A stretch of DNA of 64,000 bases from Melieria omissa (taxonomy: Eukaryota; Arthropoda; Insecta; Diptera; Ulidiidae). Of this stretch, positions 9,532-18,538 are shown one piece after another (the first letter of the stretch is position 1; each line of letters begins with the position of its first letter). Under the pieces are notes generated by a model. It was not told the origin of the DNA. It did not search any database and saw only the letters and a program-made list of their open reading frames with translations. The position numbers were made by a program, and so were the translations under genes. The stretch lies in NCBI GenBank assembly GCA_963971225.1, contig OZ020270.1:13441817-13505816 (forward strand), written 5' to 3'.

Positions 9532-10233
9532 AGGCAGGTTCTCACCTTGTGGGAAAAAAACAACGATTTTTTTTTTACATTATCGTGTAAATATATGTTT
9601 CAAAAATGTGCTCCAGAAATTTCAGATCAAAATCTGAAAAATTACAAAAGTTACAGGCCGTTACATAGAGCAGTGTCGACCACCGGCCAAGCGCGCTTTA
9701 AACTTTAAACGCGTTTTTCTGAGAAACACATTTTCGGACCTAACGGAAGTAATTGAAGGCGCTGGAATGAACCAACCGTCACCAAATTGTTCCTTGGGGT
9801 TTTTTCTAACAAACGAACCACGATCAGCCAAAAATATTGAAAATTGTTTATTTAAAAAACAATAAGTGAACAATAAAATGCGAAAATCGTAATTTTTTTT
9901 TCAAAACCTCATAACTTTTGTAATTTTGATTTTTTTTTTCATGATCTTGGTTCATTCAATAGATAATACGGTACACATTAAGAATGTGTTCGATTTTTGT
10001 GTTTCAGATCACGGGTTTTGACGGAATCACTTCCGGTAGCGGTAACGACATGCCACCACTGATGAACGCCCCCTCCCCCCTTTTTTGATTCATTCAATTT
10101 GAAAAATTGTATTCTCTAAATAAATGTGGGTGCATATCCAGAAATTTCAGCGTTGTATCTTTAATCGTTTTCTCAAAAAAAAAAATCCTAAAAAAAGTGC
10201 ACTTTTTCGGATCCACAAGGTTAGAACCTGCCT
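9532..10233. mobile_element. 702-bp MITE with TA target, inside the hAT exon
   Basis: Inverted termini of about 21 bp (AGGCAGGTTCT-ACCTTGTGG with one mismatch) lie between TA dinucleotides at 9530-9531 and 10234-10235. Removing the element plus one TA restores an uninterrupted hAT frame, HFYLIELVLKN, which confirms both boundaries to the base. It is non-coding, with short homopolymer runs. The TA target suggests a Tc1/mariner-superfamily mobiliser. Confidence 0.9.
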
Positions 10234-10805
10234 TAATAGAATTGGTGCTTAAAAATGTTACTATTTATCATAAGATTGCCCTATTTCTTTTCCCACCAAA
10301 TAATAAGTTAAAACAATTTACCGAGGAAGAAAAAACTGTTGTTATAGATGAATGTAAAAAAGTTAATGAGAAGTTATATCGAAAATATTAGTGAAGAAGA
10401 TGTTAACATTCCTTCAACATCCAAAATGTCAACACTTAATTTAGAGCTTCTTACTGACTTCCTACAAGGGTCGGCTGCATTAAGCACCGATGATAAAATC
10501 GATCATGAAATCCGCTTATATGAAAATACAAATTTAGGATTTCATGATGACTTTAACATCTTGCAGTGGTGGAATTCATATCAAGCTGAATTCTTCTTCT
10601 TCTATATAAAGTGAGCTGCAGACTATTAGCCACTCCAGCAAGTAGTGCAGCTTCTGAGAGAATTTTTTCAATGGCAAGAAATTTAATTTCAGAAAAAAGG
10701 TTTTTAATTGAAACGAACTGTGCCACAGTCAACCAAATAATGTTCTTAAATTTTAATATTGCCAAAACTGATATTCATTGTGAATTGGATGCATCAGTTG
10801 ATTAA
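10234..10805 (+). pseudogene. hAT transposase C-terminal domain (hATC dimerisation)
   Basis: It continues the same protein after the MITE: VTIYHKIALFLFPPNNKL, then FNILQWWNS, then SCRLLATPASSAASERIFS and ARNLISEKR. SSAASERIFS is the signature of the hAT C-terminal dimerisation/catalytic segment and contains the conserved Glu. A frame change occurs near 10380. The protein ends near 10805, with a SINE following 22 bases later. Confidence 0.88.
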
Positions 10806-10827
10806 TTTTATAAGTATGTAAGTTTGG

Positions 10828-11159
10828 CAGCCGCCGTGGCTCAGTTGGTTAGTGCGCGGTCCAGCGAGTCGCATGCAGAGCGACGCAAGTTCGAATTCTG
10901 CATGTAGTAACACCTAAAAAACAATAACGGGAAACTCGTTTTCTCTTTCGGTGGCTGTCCTCTCAGCTGGAAATGGCAAACCTCTGAGAGTAAAAATTGC
11001 CTATGAAAAAGCTCCCAACCTGCCGTTCGGAACCGGCATAAAACTGTAGGTCCCTTCCACCCGCGTACAAAATTCACACGCACAACACGGGTGGTTGCGG
11101 GAAGCTAGGCCTTAGTCTCGCGTAAGCGGGCTGTCGTGCCAATCAATTATTAAAATTAA
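10828..11159 (+). mobile_element. tRNA-derived SINE, copy B, with 12-bp TSD
   Basis: Perfect target-site duplication ATGTAAGTTTGG at 10816-10827 and 11160-11171. The A box TGGCTCAGTTGG (10837-10848) and B box GTTCGAATTC (10889-10898) form the internal polymerase III promoter. The element ends in an AATTATTAAAATTAAA tail. The TSD defines the full unit as 332 bp. Confidence 0.93.
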
Positions 11160-11171
11160 ATGTAAGTTTGG

Positions 11172-11760
11172 AATTTTAATTTTTTGTTTGCTTATTGCTG
11201 TTGTACTTTTTGCTTTATTATATGATGTAAGTATATGCTGTGCTTTATTATAAAAGGAATTCGATATAATTTATTTAAGTTTTTTTTGCTGAACTATTGA
11301 AATAGTTCTTTGAATAAACAACTATGTTGTGAATTGTATTCGGCTAGTACCATTATTTCTTTACTTTTACCTTCGTAGGGTAACATTATGAGCCTGACTT
11401 TGAAGAATCGAAACAGTGTAAAAAAAGTTAGAAAAGCAACCAAAAACATCTTAGTACTCTCCTTTACTCCGCTGTTTCTGAGCCTATTAAAAGCATTTTT
11501 CACCAATGCACAGAGTGCCCCTCATACGTGCAAACTCATTCCGTTCAGATATACATATAATTAAACGAAAACATCTCCATCACCTTTCCCTTCCCACATT
11601 AACAACATCGATTGAATTTAGCTTCCACGCGTAAACGCTCGATAAATGAATAACTAAATAAAATAAAAATAATAAATATTTTAATTTAGATTTATATACA
11701 AAAGATTTAAAAATATTTAATTATAATAAATATTAAAAAATTAATTAATAATATAACTAT
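11172..11760. other. AT-rich spacer, probably hAT 3' flank
   Basis: No gene is seen. An aataaa signal occurs at about 11312. The phrase cagagtgcccctcatacg near 11511 could be an eroded hAT terminal repeat, but I found no matching left end. Confidence 0.35.
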
Positions 11761-12013
11761 TGTGAAACTCCGGCGAAGGAAATTGCTTTTTATTGATTTC
11801 TTTGTTTATAACGTTAATAACTTTTGCTCGAGTTGAGTTTGCACGTCAATACCGCGGACCGCCGTCCGAACCAACCGCCCGCTGTTCTCGCTATTCGCCG
11901 ACTGACTTTCGCCGCTCTTCTTCTTCCCCGGGCAGCCCGTTCACACTATAGTAAATAATATAACTATATTTAAAGATTTTAAATCAATTTACTGCATAAA
12001 CATAGCAAAAACG
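11761..12013 (-). repeat. gypsy-A 3' LTR
   Basis: Direct repeat of 15620-15872. In minus orientation it begins TTTTTGCTATG and ends GAGTTTCACA. The left boundary coincides with the deletion joint to pol. Confidence 0.85.
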
Positions 12014-13218
12014 ATAACGTAGTCGTCACATAGCTGCTTGTCGCCTTCGCGTACCTGCTTCACAATCGATTTGATGCGCTCATCTTGTAGCTGCATGCTG
12101 AACAGCCAGTCGTCGCAGCTGATGCTCACCTTTTCGATTTTTCGCGACGCGGTGTCTACCTCGTGTGGCTCTTCCACTGGCTGTCGGCTCAACGCGTCCA
12201 CGTGACTCATTCGATGTTCCTTTTGATGCTCAACTTCGATGTCAAAATCCTGAACTCGCAACCACCAGCGTGCGATTCTAGGTATCAAGTTCTTCTTCTC
12301 CATTGCGGCCTTCACTGCGTTGTAATCGGTAACCACCTTGACGTGTTTGCCGTAGATGTAGAACCTAAACCGTTCCAACGTTTCGAACACTGCCAATGTT
12401 TCTAATTCGTAGCTATGAAACTTTCGTTCGCTCTCGCTCGTGGACCGGCTGTAGTACGCTACTGGTTTCCAGTCGTCTTCGTCCTTCTGCAGGAGCACCC
12501 CAGCGATACCGTGCGAACTTGCATCGGTATGCACCTCGTGATACGCGTCCACTTTGTACGCGGCGAGCACCGGTTTTGTCGACAATGCTGCTTTAAGCTC
12601 GTTGAATGCTTTCTTGTGGTTCGGCGTCCAGTTAAACGTTGCATTCTTTTGCAGCAACTTTCGTAGCGGTTCAGCGATCAGCGCGTATCCGGGAACACAT
12701 TTTCTGAAGTAGCCGCTCAAACCCAAGAACTGACGTATCTCGGTAACGTTTGTTGGCGTTGGAAAACTTGCCACTGCTTCGGTTTTGACTAGCCCAGGAC
12801 GGATACCCTGCGGCGTCAGCTGATGACCCAGGAAGTCGATGGTCGTCTTCAGGAACTGGCATTTCGCAACATTCAGTGTTAGTTTCATTTCGCGTAACAC
12901 CTGCAGCACCCTCTCCAACTTGTCCAACGTTTCTGCTGTGGTGTTTCCCCCGATGAGGATGTCATCCATATAGTTGATCATATCTCCCGACTGCGTCCAT
13001 TCTTGTATCCTGTCCATCAAGCGATTGAAGGTTACCGGCGCGTTTTTGAGGCCGAATGGCATCCTCTTAAACTGATATAAACCTTCTGGCGTGATAAAGG
13101 CGGTGTACTTACGGCTTTCCTTACTGATTGGAATCTGGTAATAACCGCTGTTCAGATCCAACATTATGAAAAATCGAAACTGCTTGGCATTCTGTAACTG
13201 CTCCTCGATGTTCGGCAT
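11989..13218 (-). pseudogene. gypsy-A Pol: reverse transcriptase palm/thumb and RNase H
   Basis: RT motifs: FIMLDLNSGYYQIPI, MPFGLKNAP, then YMDDILIG at about residues 83-90 of this frame (catalytic Asp pair present), then FLGLSGYFRKCVPGYA. RNase H motifs HTDASSHG, ELETLA and VTDYNA supply the D-E-D triad. The stretch ending HRMSHVDALSRQP closes RNase H. The last residues, after DDYV, are encoded by the LTR. No integrase follows. The upstream RT fingers lie in a different frame (see 13248-14945), with the break in a run of six T at 13288-13293. Confidence 0.9.
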
Positions 13219-13247
13219 CGGATGAATTTGTTTTCGCGTAAATTGGT

Positions 13248-14945
13248 TTAACCGTCGATAGTCGACACAGAGGCGGTCCGAACCGTCTTTTTTCTGACGA
13301 GTAGCATCGGGCTCGCGTATTCTGACTGCGACTTCATGATAATGTCATTTTCGATCAGTTCGTTTATCATGCGCGACACCGTGACCTTTTTAGGCTCTGG
13401 CACACGATAAGGCCTTTGCGCGATTGGCTTATCCGTGTCCAGTTCGATTTCCATTTCGATCTCGTTGGTCTTACCAATTTCACTGATGTCCTTCGCAAAT
13501 ACGTCCCGATAATTATTGAGCAACTGCCCTAACACTTGCTTTTCGGCCAGGTCACCGTCACATCGAATGTCTTCCGCCACCAGTTCCGCACGCCGCACGT
13601 TGCGTTCGCCTTTCGCGACACCACTCGTTTTAAACATACATTTACCGTTCCCGAACGTAAAACAAACGTCATTGCTACCGAACAATGTCTGTCCTATAAT
13701 GACGTCAGCCGATATAAGCCCATCGTTCACGACATAAAATTCCGCGTCTATAGCAATTTCATCGATTCCGACCGTGCATAGTATTTTTTGGTTGCTGTGA
13801 CTTAACCCGCCGCCTACACCTCGAATGTGCACACTACACGGCTCACGTTTGCCTTTTAAGCCTTCGGCTACCGATTGGCGCACCATGTTGCACTGACTTC
13901 CAGTGTCTACAAAAGCACTCACGCTTCTCCCGTCTATACGTATCGTCTTCGTAAACCATTCGTCCATGTTCGAGAGCCCTACGCGTCGAATGTCAACATT
14001 TTGTTTCGCGCAATTGACCGGCTCATTTTTACCGTGCACTTTGTCACAATCACTGCATCGCGTACGCCTTTGTGGCTTTGCACACTTGCTTGAAAAATGG
14101 CCAGCTTCACCGCAGTTGTAACACTTCATTTTAGCCATTTTGTCCTGATCTTCACGAGCTGGTAGCTTTTCGTTCTTTCCTTGTTCACGTTCTGGCGGCC
14201 GTCGCGGCATGTTTTGCATAAACTCTTCGAAAATTGTACGCATTTCTTTTACTGAGGCGTATTGCAATGCTGCCGTTGCAGCTTGCAATTCTCTGTGGTT
14301 TAACCCGTTACGGATATGTTTCGAAATCGCGGCCTCACTTAAATTGTACCCGCGACCGATCGTGCACACCCTGAAACAATAGTCGGTTATCGTTTCACCT
14401 TGTTGCCGTCTGATCCGTGTCATTTTCGCGTGCACTTCCGCTTCATTATAATTACGACCGAATTCTTCAACTAATTTTCGCGAAAATTCGCCCCAATTCA
14501 AACACGTATTGGACATTGCGTCGTACCACATGCGCGACACGACTTTTAACCGGCTGAAAACGGCCAACATCAAACACTTTTCCCGCCATTGATACGCACT
14601 TTTTGCCTGATTCGCCCGATCAACAAATTGTTCCGCGGTTGGTGACGTATCTTTTGTCGGGTCGAATTCCGGAATCGTTTCCGCAATTTCGCGCACTGAA
14701 TACTCTTCTCGTCCCACTGTATCGTTGTAGGTTCGCGGAACCATACCACACGGCACATGCGCAGCCGTCAACATGACGGCGCTCGGCATATACAATGGCG
14801 ACACTATCGGTGCTGTGGTAGTGTAAGTAAACGTGGCAGCCGGTGCACGCGTGACATACTCGTGTGACCTGCTGCCTCGAGGATCATGCGCCGAAGTCGC
14901 AGCATCCAGTGCGTGCGACTGCAACGGGGCGATGGCACGCGACAC
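13248..14945 (-). pseudogene. gypsy-A Gag C-terminal part, protease and RT N-terminus
   Basis: Gag capsid-like region (PEFDPTKDTSPTAEQFVDRA), a knuckle CYNCGEAGHFSSKC, then the aspartic protease active site AFVDTGSQCNMV, then the RT start (PYRVPEPKKVTVSRMINELI, SEYASPMLLVRKK). After RKK the frame is off by one relative to the next RT motif, which lies in the neighbouring frame as DGSDRLCVDYRRLN. Its 5' end overlaps the end of the preceding Gag frame at an Ala/Tyr-rich repeat, so Gag is also frame-broken. Confidence 0.88.
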
Positions 14946-15598
14946 TACGCAGCGTACGCATACGCAGCGTAGGCGTTATCGTTGAAAGCTTGCGGTTCTC
15001 GTTGCCGTGTCAGGGGAAATACGTTAACGGGCGATGCCATTTCAAACGGTGCGTGCGACTGCGACGGAGCGATAGCACGCGACACTACGGGCGCATTGGT
15101 AGTGTGCGTGTACGTTGCTGCATATGCAGCGTAGGCGTTAGCTTCGAACGCTTTTGGTTCCCGTTGTTGTGCTAGGGGAAATGAGTTAACGGTCGAGGGT
15201 GGCGTTAGGGCTAGCGTGCCTGGTACAGCCGCTGCAAACGGTGCATGAGACTGCGCCACCTGGGACATTACCGGAACGCTGGTAGTACTCGTGGCCACTG
15301 CTGCATTCGACGATGTCTGAGGTGGCACTGTGGGTGATGACATGGCCGGCGGGGAGAAGAAATTGGACTGCCCCCGCGACACTTCGGACTCACTTTCATT
15401 CGCTTTCATGCTCGCCATCGTTTTCTCGAGCTCACGCACGCGCTCGATCAGCAAGTCCATTTCTTCCGTACCGTTTCCGCGATAGAATTTTTCAAGCCGC
15501 TCGACCAACGCCTCCTTTTTACCGGTTGCGCTGAGCCCTGCATTCCTGCAGCGTGTTCGTAGCTCAGGCACACACAAATCCCGCACATCACTCATCAC
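14945..15598 (-). pseudogene. gypsy-A Gag N-terminal part with SAP domain
   Basis: 217 codons. Residues 7-41 (DLCVPELRTRCRNAGLS, then GKKEALVERLEKF) match a SAP helix-extension-helix DNA-binding motif. A coiled-coil-like RVRELEKTMASMK segment follows, then a low-complexity Pro/Ser/Ala/Tyr region with a partly duplicated block (NAYAAYA, SRAIAPSQSHAPF). The frame ends inside the last repeat; the following frame restarts with SRAIAPLQSHA, suggesting a repeat-mediated indel. The start lies 22 bases after the 5' LTR/PBS. Confidence 0.83.
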
Positions 15599-15603
15599 GA
15601 TCC

Positions 15604-15619
15604 GATCCCACTTCTGAAT
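15604..15619 (-). promoter_or_regulatory. gypsy-A primer-binding site
   Basis: The minus strand reads ATTCAGAAGTGGGATC immediately after the 5' LTR, sharing the TTCAGAAGTGGGAT core with the other gypsy elements here. Confidence 0.72.
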
Positions 15620-15872
15620 TGTGAAACTCCGGCGAAGGAAATTGCTTTTTATTGATTTCTTTGTTTATAACGTTAATAACTTTTGCTCGAGTTGAGTTTG
15701 CACGTCAATACCGCGGACCGCCGTCCGAACCAACCGCCCGCTGTTCTCGCTATTCGCCGACTGACTTTCGCCGCTCTTCTTCTTCCCCGGGCAGCCCGTT
15801 CACACTATAGTAAATAATATAACTATATTTGAAGATTTTAAATAAATTTACTGCATAAACATAGCAAAAACA
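15620..15872 (-). repeat. gypsy-A 5' LTR
   Basis: 253 bp direct repeat of 11761-12013, starting TGTTTTTGCTATG and ending TTTCACA on the minus strand. Confidence 0.88.
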
Positions 15873-16171
15873 TTCTAACTTCAACCACAACGCCGCTAGC
15901 AGCAGCAATATCTGGTCTGCCGTTGACCTTGAAGCTGCAAAAATACTCGAGCTTCCGTAGGAAGGTACCTCATACTTGCGGAAGTTTTGCTATTATGTTC
16001 ATATTTTTACATGTTCCTATTTTTTCATGTTCCGATTTTTCGGCTTCCTTCTCGTTATTATCCGAAATGCTGTGCTTCTCTTCTCTTCTCTACGAGTAAG
16101 AACAGTATACATACTCGACGGCGATGGAGTAAGTGAAGCATACGTATCCGACTGCAAACTTCTCATGTGCA

Positions 16172-17693
16172 GTAAAAAGGATCCGATGCAGCTCTCTATT
16201 TTCTATGCACGAATGCTTTTCCAAGCATACTTTTAGGCATGCACTTTGAAGTACGGCAAATTTGGTATAATTCGCTTGGATAGTCCGATATGGCAAAGAT
16301 GGTTTCGAAAGGTAATGAACTTGGCTAGAACAATCGAGATAGAAAGTAAAACAGGAATGTGCAAGAAACTTCGGCGCGATAAGAAAACTAGTATAAAAGC
16401 AGCAGTGTGCAGCGCAAGGGGTCGAGTCTTAGTTGAATAAGCAAAGAAGTAACAAGTGTAAGTGTGACGAAACAAACATAGGAAACAATACGAAAGCGCA
16501 CATCATGCTCAGCTAGCTACTCAGCTAACTAATCAGCTAACTAGAAAGTTTTGCTGACTTTCTACATGTTTGTTTTTGTCAGTCAGGTAGAGTAAGTTCG
16601 GGTAATGTGATATGGTCGGGTAATGTGATATAGTGGCTTATTTCACAAGTAAAAACTCGTGCTGCATGATTTTGGATGTATTTGCTTAAATAGTTTACAC
16701 TCAGTGTGATGAAGTGCCTTGCACAAGTTTTTGGTCATTAAGTTTGAAAGCATAACATAAAAGGTACAAAAAAATATTATAAGGAAGTTCGAGGCTAATC
16801 AGAAGTAAATAAGTGATATCGATTATGAGTTTGCGAGGTACGGTCTTCTTAACAAAATTATTATTGTTCTTTTATAATATATTTTTCCCAAAAAGTAAAT
16901 TTCGGGTAATGTGATATACCAACGTTCGGGTAATGTGATATACTACATAACAGTACCCAAACTTATGACAGTAGTAATATTTGTATACAGAAATGTATGA
17001 TATATATGCTTAATTTTATAATATTTGAATTGGAATAGTCTCAAAAATCTGTTGTGGTTACGTTTCAGATAAAAAACCCATGAAATCATGTTTCTCGATA
17101 CAAATTTGTAACCTTTGGTTTACCCCGTCAGATTGTGATTTTCTTAAAAAAATTAGAAGCACGTCTATATATTTTTTTTTGATTTGGAGTATTTTCACCA
17201 AGTTTGAAACTAATAGGTCTGTTAAATAACGTTTTTTCGGGTATATCACATTACCCGCCGATGGTATATCACATTACCCGCCACTTTTTTCAGACGCCAA
17301 TTTTTGGATATTTTCATTTGTAATGAAAAAACTTCTCAACAGTTTATCTTAAACAGTGAAAAATCTTAGATATACTAAATAATGCGTCAGTGAGCAGTGT
17401 GAGACCGAAAAAAGTTTCTTTCAAGGCAAAGTGTGTCGGGAACCGCTGTAAAACAAACAGGTATATCACATCCCGAACTTACTCTAGTCAGCTAAATTTC
17501 TCAAACAGTGAAAAGTTTTTGAACAGAATTGTGTGTTTGAAAAAAATGTGCGCAAATAAAAAGTAAAACTTATAATTGCCGTCCATGATAGGGTCCCTAT
17601 TTAGGATGCCAAAAATAAGGACCATCTGAATAGGTTCCTCGAGCATAACCTGATAGTCAGCTTACTAGTCAGCTTGCTAGTCAGCTTGTTACA
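16172..17693 (+). repeat. gypsy-C1 5' LTR, interrupted by a MITE
   Basis: It matches LTR blocks of copies 2 (30503) and 3 (47966-48375) up to about 16470, including a TATAAAAGCAGCAGTGTGCAG promoter-like box at 16391-16411. It then carries CAGCTAACTA-type short repeats, the insertion 16590-17484, and ends GCTTGTTACA before the PBS. Confidence 0.72.
16590..17484. mobile_element. 895-bp MITE with iterated GGGTAATGTGATAT motif
   Basis: TIRs GAGTAAGTTCGGG / CCCGAACTTACTC are flanked by TA at 16588-16589 and 17485-17486. The motif GGGTAATGTGATAT occurs about seven times: four direct (about 16599, 16619, 16908 and 16929) and three inverted (about 17242, 17262 and the right TIR, which lacks two bases). 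The interval 17058-17240 matches the ~145 bp tandem unit of 54.1-54.9 kb, so the MITE has captured or received another repeat. No coding capacity. Confidence 0.85.
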
Positions 17694-17766
17694 TTTGGTG
17701 TCAGAAGTCAGGATTGTGTTACTGAAACAAGAAAAAATAAATAAATACAATTATAAAAACACAGAC

Positions 17767-18538
17767 ATGGTTAAACTCGAGCAGCTGAAGGTGGACCAGC
17801 TGAAGAAGGAGCTGGCTGCTTGGAATTTGCCGACTGCTGGCGGTAAAGTGGAGTTGCAGCTGCGCTTGCGAGAGGCGTGTGAGGCACGAGGCATCGATTG
17901 GGCTGCGCATGAGTTCGGGTCGCAGGAGCTAGAGGCGTCGGCCAAGGTAGAGGAATCGCCTGCTGGTGCTGCGTCGATGCAAAATACGGCTGCAGCGGCT
18001 GCGCCACTACAAGCATTAGACATGAGCCAGCTTTATGGTTGCAATGAAAGGCATGTTCGAGACTTCCAACCGTGAAAATCGCGAAATGGCAGCGAAATTG
18101 GAAACTACGAATCGAGAAATGGCAGCGAAACTGGAAATTACGAATCAGGAAATTTCGGCAAAAGTCGAGACTGCAAATCGAGAAATGGCAGCGAAGCTGG
18201 AAACTACGAATCAAGAAATAGCGAAAATGGAATCGGCGAACCGAGAAGTAGCAGAGCGAATAGAAACCAAGCTTCAAGAAAATTCTGCACGCTTGGAGCA
18301 GAAAGTGGAAGAAATCTCCAACAAGCTAAAGGTGAAGGAAAGCACCTGGGAGCTCAAGTGGAACACTTGGACAAACGAGTCGACGACCTGGATGATTCCC
18401 TGAACAGACGAATTGACGGTCTAGAGGATTCGGTGAACAGAAAAATCGACGAGCGGCTTAGAGAGGTACAGCCACGAGAATGTTTGCCGCCGGTTCGCCA
18501 CCCGAACAGAAGTGCCTACTTATGATGGTGCTACGCCC
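17767..18538 (+). pseudogene. gypsy-C1 Gag N-terminal part: SAP domain and coiled coil
   Basis: Start MVKLEQLKVDQLKKELAAW. Residues about 4-42 form a SAP-like motif (KVDQLKKELAAWNLP, then GKVELQLRLREACEARG). A frame break near 18030 separates an acidic/Ala linker from a coiled-coil segment of 11-residue repeats (NREMAAKLETT and variants), encoded by a 33 bp DNA repeat. The same protein in copy 3 has fewer repeats. A further frame break occurs near 18400, then homology ends. The capsid domain is missing. Confidence 0.8.

Larger units (their letters stand above)
11761..15872 (-). mobile_element. gypsy-A: Ty3/gypsy LTR retrotransposon lacking integrase
   Basis: LTRs of 253 bp at 11761-12013 and 15620-15872 differ at only about three positions, so the insertion is recent relative to gypsy-E. 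Genes on the minus strand are gag, protease, RT and RNase H. Pol then runs directly into the 3' LTR (DDYV joined to LTR-encoded residues near 12013), so integrase was removed by deletion. No target duplication is visible (ctat versus ttct). Confidence 0.88.
16172..18538 (+). mobile_element. gypsy-C copy 1: 5' LTR plus gag, truncated
   Basis: The LTR (about 16172-17693, including a MITE) is followed by a PBS (TTTGGTGTCAGAAGTCAGG) and gag. Homology to gypsy-C copy 3 ends at 18538 within gag (gctacgcc), where unrelated sequence begins. Its LTR shares GGCATGCACTTTGAAGTACG and following blocks with copies 2 and 3. The left boundary is approximate because the LTR start is degenerate. Confidence 0.78.

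Noticed and set aside
10828..10905. tRNA gene with A and B boxes
   Set aside because: The tRNA-like head is the promoter part of a SINE flanked by target duplications; no full cloverleaf was evident.
11761..15872. Target-site duplication for gypsy-A
   Set aside because: Flanks ctat and ttct do not match; an AT-rich 14-base similarity between the left flank and the inner LTR is likely coincidence.
16246..16440. 64-codon frame also present at 30580-30774
   Set aside because: It lies in the LTR of gypsy-C; repetition reflects the LTR.
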